DNA of 64,000 bases from Bacteroides sp. (GCA_023663525.1 JAMPHF010000001.1:94603-158602); one strand, 5' to 3'; counted from the stretch's first letter, positions 46,456-56,098 are shown. The notes: generated by a model not told the origin, from the sequence alone. A program made the numbers and translations.

Positions 46456-48456
46456 CTACTTGACACTCCCCGTTCCTATCCTCAACGGGGAGTGTCTTAG
46501 CGAACGGACTGCCACTCCCGCCTCTGACAGTTCGCTGAGGTAACGGTCATGAAGTCTCACGTTCAGATCGGCTGAGAGCAGAATGCTATCGGTGTCCACA
46601 CATTCGGTCAGGGAGCTTATCCTCCCACGGAATCCTCCGCAGATTACTGCATAATCAATCCGACCGTCAACGGCAGGTAAGGCGTTGCCGTCATGTAGCA
46701 ACAGAAATTTCTTGTCGCCGACCGTAATGATTTCAGGCGACAAGCGTGACACGGCGTGGAATGATATCGAATCAACACCCCGAGAGAGCATGTATCTGCG
46801 ATAGCGGTGCGAATAATCTTCCTTAATCTCCTCATGTATGCGCGGTGGTGCGGTGGTGAAAACACGCAATTGATTTCCGGTCCTGACCATCAGAGATGTG
46901 TGGTCATGCATACGTGGGATGAATATATCGGTTCCATCTTTGGGTTGCCATAGCAATAGTGTGGTCGAAATCGAGAAAACAACGCAAAGTAATGTCGCCA
47001 CAATATAGACATTTCGCTTCTTGTATAACCATATCACAAACAGCACAAGCGTGGGAAGCCACATCCAGACGGAAACACCGGGGATATAGACATCATTAAT
47101 AACACCCCACGGTATCTTGCCAATTCTCAAAGCCGAGGAGTGCAGAAGATTGAATACAAAATCCAAAGCCTCAGCCAAAAAGCCGTAGGGCAGTCCAAAC
47201 CCATCCAATAACAGCAGCAACAGACCACCGGCAACTATCACGGGAAGTAATAATGCCCCTATGAAGTTTACAGGAAGAAAGAGCAGGGGAAAAATGTTAA
47301 AATAGTAGGCACTTACGACTGCCGTTCCAAGCACAGCCGCCAAAGTCACTGCGGGATAGGAGGCGATGGCATGGAGTACAGCCATGCGCCGGGAGAAAGG
47401 ATTGAATCTGTCGGCAAAAAGCATGATTGAAGCAACTGCGAGGAATGAAAGCTGAAAGCCGACAGTATATAAAGCGTAAGGCCATAGGATGAGGATAAAA
47501 AGGGCAGCCACACAAAGCGAATTGAACGGAGACCTCACCCTCTGCATGGAGAAAGATATAAAGAATACCGTGGACATGACCACCGACCTCACTACCGATG
47601 GCGAAAGACCTGTCATGACAGCAAACAGCCACAGGACCATAACCACTATAAACCACCTTATTTTTCGCATCCCGGTCAAGTACAAAGGCAAGAGAAGTAT
47701 CGACACAAACCAAGCGATTATCCCTACATGCAGCCCACTCAGTGCGAGGACGTGGGAGAGACCTGTAACGGAGAATAGCTCACGCGTATCGGCTGTCAGC
47801 ATATCCCTGTCGCCCGTGAGCACGGCATTAAGAAATTCTCTCAGCCCTGATGACAATGGCAAATCAACTATCGCAAGCGTCACAGCCGAACGAAATCTAC
47901 GTATGGAGTTAAACACTCCCGGAGACAGGCCCGACACTCTGATACTGTCCGGCTGCACCATCCCACTCCCGCTGACACCCATCCTTCGCAACAACGCATC
48001 ATAGTCCGTCTCATCGGGCAAATCTGTGGTTACTGACATTTCAGTCAATGCCGCTACAAATTCAATCCGGTCGCGTTCCGCCACTTCCGGAATCGAAGAC
48101 GGAATGGTCAGCTTCACCATAAAAGGCTCACAACCCGCCCGCCCACAGGAATCCACCTTTACAATCAACACCTGCGTAGGCTCGTATGACTTGACCTCAA
48201 CAGCAGTGCCAGCATAGTGACACGGCTGACCGATGCAAGCGGCGGGCAACGGCGGGGGAGTATTGACCCTGCCCAATGTGAATCCCGTCATCAACCCGCA
48301 AAACATCAATGCGGCATACGGTCGCCGGGAATAGGACAGCAACACTCCAATCAACGTAAAAATCAGTGGAATCCAAACGGACACACCGCAACCCTCCATC
48401 CATATTCCTATGATAAAGACTATGGTGAATGGCAAAAGCGGTATGACCGGCAGCAT
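46456..48456 (-). CDS. comEC: ComEC/Rec2-family DNA-uptake channel protein
   Basis: The product (about 666 residues from the ATG at 48456; a GTG at 48480 would add 8) has two N-terminal transmembrane helices and a DUF4131-like soluble domain (~50-190). The Competence domain follows with the signature FSVTGLSHVLALSGLHVGI and about eight more helices, then a C-terminal metallo-beta-lactamase-like region. That last part is short and lacks an obvious HxHxDH motif, as in several Bacteroidetes ComEC proteins. Family members move single-stranded DNA across the inner membrane. A terminator-like hairpin overlaps the end of the gene. Confidence 0.88.
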   Translation of the reverse strand: MLPVIPLLPFTIVFIIGIWMEGCGVSVWIPLIFTLIGVLLSYSRRPYAALMFCGLMTGFTLGRVNTPPPLPAACIGQPCHYAGTAVEVKSYEPTQVLIVKVDSCGRAGCEPFMVKLTIPSSIPEVAERDRIEFVAALTEMSVTTDLPDETDYDALLRRMGVSGSGMVQPDSIRVSGLSPGVFNSIRRFRSAVTLAIVDLPLSSGLREFLNAVLTGDRDMLTADTRELFSVTGLSHVLALSGLHVGIIAWFVSILLLPLYLTGMRKIRWFIVVMVLWLFAVMTGLSPSVVRSVVMSTVFFISFSMQRVRSPFNSLCVAALFILILWPYALYTVGFQLSFLAVASIMLFADRFNPFSRRMAVLHAIASYPAVTLAAVLGTAVVSAYYFNIFPLLFLPVNFIGALLLPVIVAGGLLLLLLDGFGLPYGFLAEALDFVFNLLHSSALRIGKIPWGVINDVYIPGVSVWMWLPTLVLFVIWLYKKRNVYIVATLLCVVFSISTTLLLWQPKDGTDIFIPRMHDHTSLMVRTGNQLRVFTTAPPRIHEEIKEDYSHRYRRYMLSRGVDSISFHAVSRLSPEIITVGDKKFLLLHDGNALPAVDGRIDYAVICGGFRGRISSLTECVDTDSILLSADLNVRLHDRYLSELSEAGVAVRSLRHSPLRIGTGSVK
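46463..46495. terminator. Hairpin at the convergent folK/comEC junction
   Basis: ACACTCCCCGTT (46463-46474) pairs perfectly with 46484-46495. It lies within the last codons of comEC and has no T run on either side, so termination is only suggested. Confidence 0.4.
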
Positions 48457-48477
48457 TGATTTTGGATTGTAAAACGA

Positions 48478-48516
48478 CACACGTCGCCCTACGGATAGAT
48501 TGTAGAGCGACGTGTG
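48478..48516 (-). terminator. Hairpin between aroE and comEC
   Basis: CACACGTCGC (48478-48487) pairs with GCGACGTGTG (48507-48516), with an inner CTAC/GTAG; the minus strand continues TCGTTTTAC. It covers the GTG at 48480, favouring the comEC start at 48456. Confidence 0.55.
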
Positions 48517-48581
48517 GGATGAGGTTTATACGATATTTTGCTCAAGGGACGAGAGTATCGCCCGTCAGAAGCTGAGGGAAT

Positions 48582-49340
48582 TTAGAGATTCCATATATTC
48601 CACGACTCGAAAGCCTGGAGAAGGAGCATCTCAAGACCATTCTTGACCTCTGCTCCGTTCGCACGCGACTTCTTCATGAAAGTCGTCACGTCCGGATTAT
48701 ATATAAGGTCATAGCAAAGATGCTCGGGGGTGAGAAGCTCGTAGGGTATGGCTGGACAACGGTCCACGTCGGGATACATGCCGAGTGGGGTGCAATTGAC
48801 GATCACCTTGTGTGTCGTCATGATTTCGGGAGTCAGATCACCGTAGGCAAGCTCACCTTCCTCAGGATTGCGCGAAACGAACACAGGCTCTACACCAAGG
48901 TTAACGAGGGCGCGATATATAGCCTTTGAAGCTCCACCGGTGCCAAGAATGAGCGCACGGTTACGCTTGCTGTTGATAAGTGGGGCAATAGAGTTCTGGA
49001 AACCCATAGCATCGCTGTTATAGCCTTTCAGCTTGACAGCTCCATCCTTGCCACGTATGATCTTGATGACGTTGACCGCACCGATAAGAGCCGCTTCCGA
49101 ATCCATTTCATCCATGTAGGGAATCACCTGCTCTTTGTATGGTATTGTGACGTTAAGACCTGCGAGATTCGGGTTTTCAGCGACCACTTCCATAAGGTCG
49201 CCAATCTCGGGGATTTCAAAATTTACGTATTCGGCATCGATATTCTCGGATTCAAACATATTGTTGAAATAATTCATCGAGAATGAATGGGTCAGCGGAA
49301 ACCCGATCAAGCCGTACACTTTTTTTCGAGGTGATGTCAT
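48582..49340 (-). CDS. aroE: Shikimate dehydrogenase
   Basis: AroE reduces 3-dehydroshikimate to shikimate with NADPH in aromatic amino acid synthesis. The 252-residue product has the N-terminal substrate loop GFPLTHSFS, catalytic Lys69 in NVTIPYKEQ, the conserved Asp in GYNSDAMGF, the nucleotide-binding ILGTGGASKAIYRAL, and NCTPLGMYP. It is complete, slightly shorter than E. coli AroE, and has its own promoter about 80 nt upstream. Confidence 0.96.
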   Translation of the reverse strand: MTSPRKKVYGLIGFPLTHSFSMNYFNNMFESENIDAEYVNFEIPEIGDLMEVVAENPNLAGLNVTIPYKEQVIPYMDEMDSEAALIGAVNVIKIIRGKDGAVKLKGYNSDAMGFQNSIAPLINSKRNRALILGTGGASKAIYRALVNLGVEPVFVSRNPEEGELAYGDLTPEIMTTHKVIVNCTPLGMYPDVDRCPAIPYELLTPEHLCYDLIYNPDVTTFMKKSRANGAEVKNGLEMLLLQAFESWNIWNL

Positions 49341-49416
49341 GACTATTGATATGTTGTAACGTAAGTTTTAGAGTTTTCCATTGCATGATGGCAATGACCA
49401 TACCGATCATTTGTTG

Positions 49417-49424
49417 CAAATATA
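49417..49424 (-). promoter_or_regulatory. -7 box (TATATTTG) of aroE
   Basis: The minus strand reads TATATTTG here, 77 nt before the aroE ATG. A TTTG at normal -33 distance was not found. The rest of 49341-49533 shows nothing else. Confidence 0.5.
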
Positions 49425-49533
49425 GCAAATTATTACTTAATGTGCGATATATTCATCCAAATAAATTCGCGCAAAATGCCGTCAACTGTCGCCAAACAGT
49501 TGACAGAGTGTCCAATATTTCCTGTAATTTGTC

Positions 49534-50154
49534 CTATTGCACCTGAATCTTCCTCATGAAAGCAGAGTGAGGAATCAGAATGAAATTCAGCCTCGGTCCC
49601 TTGATGATATAAACCATGAAACGCGATGTGCTACGCGTGGCGATGACATCATCCCATCCGATTTTCTCCGGGGCAGGCACAGGGAGGGGCGGTAACGGAT
49701 CATCGTCCTTCTCCTCGGCTATCGGCAGCAACATTCTTTTTGAATTCCTCTGCGCTGCCTCATCCTTCTCCTCAGGTCCGAGATACGTGAGCTTCAGAAA
49801 TTCCCCCTCGGAAATCTCAACTTCCTTCCTGATGACAGCCCTGCGAGCCTCGGGCGCAAGCATATAATAGGTGTATAGAAAAGACATCAACATCGGCACG
49901 ACTATAAAGAGGAGCATCAAGGCCACAAGCAGGAATCTGACATCAAACATCACCCCACAGGCCGCAAACGCAGCAATCGGCAATATGACAAGCCATCCGT
50001 AGCGAGGAAGCCACAGAGACAGGAGCACCGACAGATAGTCACCCGAGGTGGTGACAAATGGTATTGTCTTTTTCAATTCGTCAGTAATTTCAGATGGTGT
50101 CTCGGAATATGTCTCAATCAACAAACCGACGCGTAATGTCGCCATAGTTCTCAA
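49534..50154 (-). CDS. YcxB-like membrane protein
   Basis: The 206-residue product has two adjacent transmembrane helices (residues ~53-70 and ~72-98), a charged Pro/Glu-rich linker (~125-165) and a C-terminal segment GWDDVIATRSTSRFMVYIIKG with LILIP-type ending (FILIPHSAFM). That is the pattern of the YcxB-like C-terminal domain. The function of that family is unknown. The start overlaps the end of the upstream amidase gene by 41 bp, so it is probably the last gene of the agmatine operon; an ATG three codons in (50145) is an alternative. Confidence 0.65.
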   Translation of the reverse strand: MRTMATLRVGLLIETYSETPSEITDELKKTIPFVTTSGDYLSVLLSLWLPRYGWLVILPIAAFAACGVMFDVRFLLVALMLLFIVVPMLMSFLYTYYMLAPEARRAVIRKEVEISEGEFLKLTYLGPEEKDEAAQRNSKRMLLPIAEEKDDDPLPPLPVPAPEKIGWDDVIATRSTSRFMVYIIKGPRLNFILIPHSAFMRKIQVQ

Positions 50155-50989
50155 TCCTGCGGTCGCGGAGGAAGGGCCACCAACGGCGCACCTGTTCCGA
50201 CCGTTTCATGTCAACCTCCACGATTGCCTCAGCCTCCTCATCATCAGGAGCAAGATAAAGAAATTCGCCCTGTGGTCCGGCAACAAAACTTGACCCCCAG
50301 AAGGTGATTCCGTTGGTTGCGCCGGATGGGTCAGGCTCATGACCGACACGGTTGACGGTAATCACCGGCAGACCGTTTGCGACGGCGTGTCCGCGCTGCA
50401 CTGTCATCCATGCTTCCCGCTGACGGGCTTTTTCATCGGGAGTGTCACTGCTCTCCCATCCAATTGCAGTAGGATAGATAAGCATCTCCGCACCGTTCAT
50501 GGCCATGAGGCGGGCAGCCTCAGGATACCATTGATCCCAGCACACGAGCACACCGAGACGACCAAGCGAAGTATCAATCGGCTTGAAACCGAGATCACCC
50601 GGGGTGAAATAAAACTTTTCGTAGTATGCCGGATCATCCGGAATGTGCATCTTGCGATATTTGCCTGCCACCGAGCCGTCCTTGTCAAAAACGAGCGAAG
50701 TGTTGTGATATAAGCCGACCGCACGACGTTCAAAAAGCGAAGTGACAAGAACAACCCCGGCTTTCTCAGCCACCTTGGAATAAAATGATGTCACAGGCCC
50801 GTCGAGCGACACTGCAAGGTCAAAGTTATCCACACTTTCCACCTGACAGAAATATAGCGAGTCATGTAGCTCCTGAAGAACTACAAGCTGCGCACCCTTG
50901 GCTGCAAGTTCCAGTATTTTAGATTCAAGACGACGGCGGTTGTCATCAATGTTTGAAGTGTTGTGCTGCTGTATTATTCCTATTTTCAT
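50114..50989 (-). CDS. aguB: N-carbamoylputrescine amidase (carbon-nitrogen hydrolase)
   Basis: The 291-residue product is a nitrilase-superfamily enzyme with catalytic Glu40 (VVLQELHDS), Lys113 (KYRKMHIPDD) and Cys150 (VLVCWDQWYPEAAR). Together with the neighbouring agmatine deiminase it should convert agmatine to putrescine, CO2 and ammonia. The start at 50989 (MKIGIIQQHN) is the family start; the frame opens at 51031 but that stretch overlaps the upstream gene. The distance to the agmatine deiminase stop is 38 bp. Confidence 0.93.
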   Translation of the reverse strand: MKIGIIQQHNTSNIDDNRRRLESKILELAAKGAQLVVLQELHDSLYFCQVESVDNFDLAVSLDGPVTSFYSKVAEKAGVVLVTSLFERRAVGLYHNTSLVFDKDGSVAGKYRKMHIPDDPAYYEKFYFTPGDLGFKPIDTSLGRLGVLVCWDQWYPEAARLMAMNGAEMLIYPTAIGWESSDTPDEKARQREAWMTVQRGHAVANGLPVITVNRVGHEPDPSGATNGITFWGSSFVAGPQGEFLYLAPDDEEAEAIVEVDMKRSEQVRRWWPFLRDRRIENYGDITRRFVD

Positions 50990-51027
50990 AATTTTTTGGG
51001 CGGTGTGTACGTAAAGTTCGTTTACAT

Positions 51028-52122
51028 TCACAGACTGTTGTCAATCCATTTTCCATCTCTGATTCCACTGACCGTTCCGGCAGGGAACTGCATGGTGACA
51101 CAATGGAGTGAACCATGCTGACGGATGAGCGGCCTGCAATCTATCGGGATTATTTCACGGTCGGGATATGCTATTTTCAGAATCTGCGACGCAAGATAGT
51201 CATTGCGCGGTTGACCGTAGGACGGCATCAATATGCGTAAAGGGGTGATAAGGAAGTTGGCATACGTCGCGGGAAGAATCTCGCCGTCAACCTCTATTAC
51301 ATCAGGCAGCGGAAGCTCGATCAGATTATACGGCATACCATCAGGCGTACAGAGCGTGGTCAGCTCCTCACGCATTTTCGAGAGCTCCGCATGGTTTGGA
51401 TTACCTGACTCACCGGGACCGCAATAAATGATTGTATTCCCCGGAGCAAGACGGGCAAGAGTGTCAATATGACTGTCCGTATCATCACCAAGCAATGCCC
51501 CGTGATGCAAGAACAATTGATGTGAAAATCCAAAAGACTTTGCAAGATATTCCGAGATGCGCTCGCGGTTCCATCCGCCATTACGGTTAGGCGACATGAG
51601 ACATTCGGCGGTGGTCAGGAGCGTACCCTCTCCATCAGACTCTATCGAGCCTCCCTCCAATACGAAATTAAGGTGATTCTCCACGCGTGCATCGAAAAGT
51701 CCTTCTGAGGCGAGCCTGCCGGTGATGAGATTGTCCTTGTCGGCGGCAAATTTCAGCCCCCAACCGTTGAACTTGAAATCAAGCACACGCAGCGAGCCGT
51801 CAACCTCAACAGTGATTGCACCGAAATCACGCGCCCACGTATCGTTGGTCGGGACATTGACAAACTTCACTCGCTCCGGGTCAAAACCAAACTCCCGGAA
51901 AGAGGAGAGACACAAATCCTCCGGCCCGACTACCATTACACATTCTTCCTCCGAGACGACCTCGGCAATCCGGGCGATGCACCGACGCGCATCATCGAGA
52001 ATATAGTCCCAGTCGGTCTGCTCATGAGGCCAAGCGAGCAACACACATTCGTGCCGCTCCCATTCGGCGGGCATACGTCTCAATGATATTCCGGGCGCTT
52101 CATCATTCATCCTCGTAGTCAT
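51028..52122 (-). CDS. aguA: Agmatine deiminase
   Basis: This guanidino-modifying enzyme hydrolyses agmatine to N-carbamoylputrescine. The 364-residue product has the N-terminal MPAEWERHECVLLAWPH, DTWARDFG, the substrate-binding GSIESDGEG and DDTDSHIDTLAR segments, and nucleophile Cys341 in GSLHCVTMQFP. It lies directly upstream of aguB, forming the second step of arginine-derived polyamine synthesis. Its start overlaps the small acidic gene at 52103-52342 by 20 bp. Confidence 0.95.
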   Translation of the reverse strand: MTTRMNDEAPGISLRRMPAEWERHECVLLAWPHEQTDWDYILDDARRCIARIAEVVSEEECVMVVGPEDLCLSSFREFGFDPERVKFVNVPTNDTWARDFGAITVEVDGSLRVLDFKFNGWGLKFAADKDNLITGRLASEGLFDARVENHLNFVLEGGSIESDGEGTLLTTAECLMSPNRNGGWNRERISEYLAKSFGFSHQLFLHHGALLGDDTDSHIDTLARLAPGNTIIYCGPGESGNPNHAELSKMREELTTLCTPDGMPYNLIELPLPDVIEVDGEILPATYANFLITPLRILMPSYGQPRNDYLASQILKIAYPDREIIPIDCRPLIRQHGSLHCVTMQFPAGTVSGIRDGKWIDNSL

Positions 52123-52342
52123 CTTTCAAGTTGTCCCATATTGAGTCCTGTGAGTCAAAATATTCCTCACAATAATCAAAAAATCCACGCTTCTCACTGC
52201 TTCCGACCTCATCGCACCACTCACGATATTTAGCACGGAGTTCTGCATCCTCGTGGATCAATTTCTTAAATTCCGCCTCGGCAATATCGGTGCTTCCGCA
52301 ATGCTGAAGCAGCTCGTTGAAAAGGTCGGTGATATGTTCCAT
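52103..52342 (-). CDS. Small acidic protein of unknown function
   Basis: The 79-residue product is strongly acidic (Asp/Glu-rich tail WDNLKDDYEDE), contains three cysteines and has no signal peptide or membrane helix. I do not recognise a family. It is the first gene of the minus-strand run and overlaps agmatine deiminase by 20 bp, so it is probably co-translated with the putrescine genes. It could be a helical regulatory or partner protein, but no function is assigned. Confidence 0.7.
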   Translation of the reverse strand: MEHITDLFNELLQHCGSTDIAEAEFKKLIHEDAELRAKYREWCDEVGSSEKRGFFDYCEEYFDSQDSIWDNLKDDYEDE

Positions 52343-52589
52343 TTCTGTTAATTAGGTTTAGGGTAATATTAGCTGATTGTAGTATGTGTCCATTACATGC
52401 CCACGGACAGTTTGTTTTAGTTTGTTAATAATCGTATATAGAAATTAACAAATTAGTGGTTTCGTGCTTCAAATATATGACATATAAGCAAATTGACCAA
52501 ATTAAAAATGTTTAAAATCCAAAATATACAACCTTTTTACATCCCAAAATGTTTTATAATCATAAAGAACACGTAATAATCAACTGTAT

Positions 52590-53273
52590 ATGAAAAAGTT
52601 ATCAGGACTTATCGCTTTCATGGCGTTATTGCTCGCAAGTTGCAGTCCGTTCAATCTCGTCACAAGCACGACCTACAACGACGCTAATCTAAGGGATTAC
52701 AGTACTTTCAGAATCGTCACGCCTGACGACGGCACATTGCCCCCCGGCATGGAAAAAGTGACGTACTACAATATCGCAGCCGCCATACGCGAGCAGATGG
52801 TTGAGCGCGGATTCACAGAAGATGCAAATTCCCCGTTGCTCATCAACATAGGTCTGACCGTCAAGAAAGAGATTGCGACCGAACCGGTGATTCCGCCAGC
52901 TCCGCCCGTACAGACACCTCCCCCCCCACCACTTCCTCCTGCCAACCCCGGACCTCACGGACCAATGCCTGCTCCACCACACGTTTGGGGTCCCTATAAC
53001 GGAGGTGTCGCACCTTGGTTCATGTATCCGAGAGGATACTATTGGCCGGGGGATTATACAAATGCCCAGGTTATCACAGGCATCTACCGCGAAGGTGTAC
53101 TGACAATGGATATGGTCAATATAAACAAGAAAATACCTCTGTTCTCAGCCTCGGTCGGCACGATCCTCGACAATGGTGATACCCAGTTCAGAGACCTGCA
53201 AGGAATTGCGGAAGCAGTTCAGACACTGTTCTCAGAATTCCCCGTGCCGCTTCTCCCGCAATACAAAAAATAG
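52590..53273 (+). CDS. DUF4136-type lipoprotein with proline-rich insert
   Basis: The 227-residue product starts with a lipoprotein signal (lipobox LASC, acylated Cys near residue 18), then the DUF4136 pattern: TTYNDANLRDYSTFRI, an internal REQMVERGF segment and a C-terminal NKKIPLFSASVG strand. Residues ~97-130 are a Pro-rich low-complexity insert. The role is unknown; such lipoproteins sit in the envelope. It is a single gene closed by a hairpin at 53307-53346. The 247-bp gap upstream (52343-52589) is AT-rich, with no promoter box I can defend. Confidence 0.8.
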   Translation: MKKLSGLIAFMALLLASCSPFNLVTSTTYNDANLRDYSTFRIVTPDDGTLPPGMEKVTYYNIAAAIREQMVERGFTEDANSPLLINIGLTVKKEIATEPVIPPAPPVQTPPPPPLPPANPGPHGPMPAPPHVWGPYNGGVAPWFMYPRGYYWPGDYTNAQVITGIYREGVLTMDMVNINKKIPLFSASVGTILDNGDTQFRDLQGIAEAVQTLFSEFPVPLLPQYKK

Positions 53274-53306
53274 CGACATAAAGCTCACCGTCATTTCCAT
53301 CTGACA

Positions 53307-53346
53307 AAAAATGTCCCGATAGACTTCCGACTACCGGGACATTTTT
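53307..53346 (+). terminator. Terminator after the DUF4136 gene
   Basis: AAAAATGTCCCG (53307-53318) pairs perfectly with CGGGACATTTTT (53335-53346). Confidence 0.85.
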
Positions 53347-53369
53347 ATTAAAATTCATGTTTTTTTGCT

Positions 53370-53377
53370 TACCTTTG
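53370..53377 (+). promoter_or_regulatory. -7 box (TACCTTTG) of purM
   Basis: TACCTTTG matches TAnnTTTG and lies 62 nt before the ATG at 53439; no clear -33 TTTG at 19-21 bp. Confidence 0.55.
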
Positions 53378-53438
53378 TCAAAAATTCATTTAAACCAACC
53401 ATTAGTCTCATTTGTTGAACTTTCAATTACGTGACATT

Positions 53439-54608
53439 ATGATGAGTGACCAACGCTATAATCTTCGCGGCGTTTCAGCCTCAAAAGAGGATGTGCACAA
53501 CGCCATTAAAAACGTAGACAAGGGCATTTTTCCCCACGCATTCTGCAAAATCATCCCCGACATTCTCGGAGGTGATCCGCAGTGGTGCAACATCATGCAT
53601 GCCGACGGAGCAGGCACAAAATCGTCGCTCGCATACGCCTATTGGCGCGAGACCGGCGATCTTTCCGTATGGAAAGGAATCGCGCAGGACGCCCTCGTCA
53701 TGAATATCGATGACCTTTTATGCGTTGGAGCCACTGACAATATTCTCGTCTCCTCAACCATAGGCCGAAACAAGAATCTCATTCCCGGTGAAGTCATCTC
53801 GGCGATAATCAACGGCACGGAAGAATTGCTCGCAACACTCCGCGAGATGGGTGTGGGCATTTATTCGACCGGTGGCGAGACTGCTGATGTCGGTGACCTC
53901 GTCAGGACGATTATCGTTGACTCGACCGTCACTTGCCGCATGAAGCGTGCAGATGTGATAGACAATGCCAACATCAAGTCCGGCGACGTGATTGTCGGAC
54001 TCGCCTCATTCGGTCAGGCCAAATATGAGGACAGATACAACGGCGGCATGGGCAGCAACGGTCTGACCTCTGCCCGCCATGATGTCTTTGAGAAATATCT
54101 TGCAGTCAAGTATCCCGAGACTTTCGATGCCGGCGTTCCCGAATTTCTCGTCTACTCCGGTTCGAAGAAACTCACCGACGAAGTGGAAGGCACAGGGCTG
54201 ACAGCAGGCCAGCTCGTCCTCTCCCCCACCCGCACCTACGCGCCTGTCATCAAGAAGCTCCTCAGCGAGATGCGCGACGAAATTGATGGAATGGTCCACT
54301 GCACGGGTGGCGCACAGACCAAGGTACTTCACTTTGTGGAGAACAAGCATGTGGTCAAGGACAATCTTTTCCCCGTGCCTCCTCTGTTTGAGCTCATTCA
54401 GAAAGAGAGCGGAACTCCGTGGAGCGAGATGTATAAAGTCTTCAACATGGGTCACCGCATGGAGATTTACGTGCGTCCTGAAGCAGCAGACAAAGTCATG
54501 GAAATCGCTGCCGGATTCGGCATAGAGTCCAGAATTGTCGGGCATGTCGAGGATGCGGAATCCAACAGACTTACAATCAAATCCGAGGCAGGAGTATTTG
54601 AATACTGA
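53439..54608 (+). CDS. purM: Phosphoribosylformylglycinamidine cyclo-ligase (AIR synthase)
   Basis: PurM closes the imidazole ring in purine synthesis using ATP. The 389-residue product has the AIR synthase fold: an N-terminal MHADGAGTKSSLAY, MNIDDLLCVGA, the STGGETADVGDL motif and a C-terminal domain with CTGGAQTKV and FNMGHRMEIYV. It is longer than E. coli PurM (345), as in other Bacteroidales. The start is at one of two consecutive ATGs (53439 or 53442); an upstream TTG at 53412 is less likely. Confidence 0.93.
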   Translation: MMSDQRYNLRGVSASKEDVHNAIKNVDKGIFPHAFCKIIPDILGGDPQWCNIMHADGAGTKSSLAYAYWRETGDLSVWKGIAQDALVMNIDDLLCVGATDNILVSSTIGRNKNLIPGEVISAIINGTEELLATLREMGVGIYSTGGETADVGDLVRTIIVDSTVTCRMKRADVIDNANIKSGDVIVGLASFGQAKYEDRYNGGMGSNGLTSARHDVFEKYLAVKYPETFDAGVPEFLVYSGSKKLTDEVEGTGLTAGQLVLSPTRTYAPVIKKLLSEMRDEIDGMVHCTGGAQTKVLHFVENKHVVKDNLFPVPPLFELIQKESGTPWSEMYKVFNMGHRMEIYVRPEAADKVMEIAAGFGIESRIVGHVEDAESNRLTIKSEAGVFEY

Positions 54609-54709
54609 TTCTCCCGTCGGTATGGAGAAATTCTTCTGTCTCATTCAATGATATAACGAGAAGCTGTTGAACGACAGCTTATAAATGAACACTAATCGAC
54701 ATATTTATT

Positions 54710-56098
54710 ATGAGTAGAGGATTTCTCCATGCACTCCTTGTATTGCTGTCATATTCTCTTGCATGTTCATGTGGAAGCAACAGCACGGCAGGGCATGACG
54801 ATGGGACAGATTCAGTCGTCCACAAATTACCTGACACGCTGCGCGTGGCCACACTTTACAGTCCGGAGGCATACTTCATATACCGTGGGCAGGAAATGGG
54901 CTATGACTATGAACTCGTCACGGCTCTCGCGGCCGACAAGGATCTGACCCTTAGGATGGAAATTGCCCCGTCGCTTTCGCGTGCAATCGAAATGCTCGAC
55001 TCAGGCTATGTGGATCTCATTGCCTACGAAGTCCCGATTACGGCCGAATACAAGGACAGAGTGGTGCCTTGCGGTCCTGAGAACATCACGACGCAGGTTC
55101 TTGTGCAGCCCAAAAAGGGAGAGACAGAGCTGATCACCGATGTCACAGACCTCGTCGGGAAAGATGTTTATGTCGAATCCGATTCTAAATATGAGGCCCG
55201 CATCCGCAATCTCAACCAGGAAGTGGGTGGAGGCATCAACATCCACACCGTTGACCGCGATACAATAATTACCGAGGACCTCATCGCCATGGTCAGCGAA
55301 GGCAAAATCCCGCTGACGGTGGTTGACAGCGACATCGCAAGGATCAACAAGACATACTACAACGATCTCGACATCACCCTTCCCTTGAGTTTTGAACAGC
55401 GGTCAAGCTGGGCCGTGGCACCCGACAAGGCTTGGCTTGGGGACAGCATAAACGCTTGGCTCAACAGCGACAAACCCCGCCAGGAACAGGCACAGTTGCT
55501 GAAACGCTATTTTGAACTGAGCAAGAACGATCCCAACTCCCGGAACTATGCGCTGAACGGAGCCGGGGTTTCGCCCTTCGACCATCTTTTCAAACGCTTT
55601 GCCGAGGACTATGACTGGGATTGGAAATTGCTTGCCTCTCAGGCATACGTCGAAAGCAAGTTCGACTCCACCGCCGTTTCATGGGCAGGTGCAAGAGGCA
55701 TGATGCAAATCATGCCGAAGACAGCCAAAGGTTACGGCGCATCGGCCAAGAGCGTCATGAAAAATGATGTGGCGATTGAAACCGCACTCAAATTTCTCAA
55801 CGACCTTGACCGGCAACTGACACCGTTGGTCCCGGATGAAAAGGAGAGGAAAAAGTTTGTCATCGCGTCCTACAATTCCGGACTCGGGCATGTCAAAGAT
55901 GCAATTAACCTCGCCAAGAAATACGGTCTGAATCCACAGAAGTGGGACAACAACGTAGCCAAAGCTATCCTTTGGAAATCAAATCCGAAATACTACAAAG
56001 ACCCGGTGGTCAGATTCGGATATTCGAGAGGACGTGAGACGTATGACTATGTCAACCGTGTCTATGCTTTCTACAACAAGGCACGGACAAAAGCCTGA
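54710..56098 (+). CDS. MltF-like lytic transglycosylase with solute-binding domain
   Basis: The 462-residue product begins with a lipoprotein-like signal (LLSYSLACSCGS). Residues ~45-265 form a periplasmic solute-binding (SBP_bac_3) domain, and ~295-450 an SLT transglycosylase domain with catalytic Glu in QAYVESKFDS, GARGMMQIMPKTA and ASYNSGLGHV. This two-domain order is that of MltF, which cleaves peptidoglycan glycan strands. The ligand of the first domain is unknown but may be a muropeptide. It is followed 76 bp later by a DUF3332 lipoprotein gene. Confidence 0.9.
   Translation: MSRGFLHALLVLLSYSLACSCGSNSTAGHDDGTDSVVHKLPDTLRVATLYSPEAYFIYRGQEMGYDYELVTALAADKDLTLRMEIAPSLSRAIEMLDSGYVDLIAYEVPITAEYKDRVVPCGPENITTQVLVQPKKGETELITDVTDLVGKDVYVESDSKYEARIRNLNQEVGGGINIHTVDRDTIITEDLIAMVSEGKIPLTVVDSDIARINKTYYNDLDITLPLSFEQRSSWAVAPDKAWLGDSINAWLNSDKPRQEQAQLLKRYFELSKNDPNSRNYALNGAGVSPFDHLFKRFAEDYDWDWKLLASQAYVESKFDSTAVSWAGARGMMQIMPKTAKGYGASAKSVMKNDVAIETALKFLNDLDRQLTPLVPDEKERKKFVIASYNSGLGHVKDAINLAKKYGLNPQKWDNNVAKAILWKSNPKYYKDPVVRFGYSRGRETYDYVNRVYAFYNKARTKA

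Noticed and set aside
52860..52990. Pro-rich stretch in the DUF4136 lipoprotein gene as a DNA repeat array or CRISPR
   Set aside because: It is irregular proline codons within a coding frame, with no spacer-repeat periodicity.
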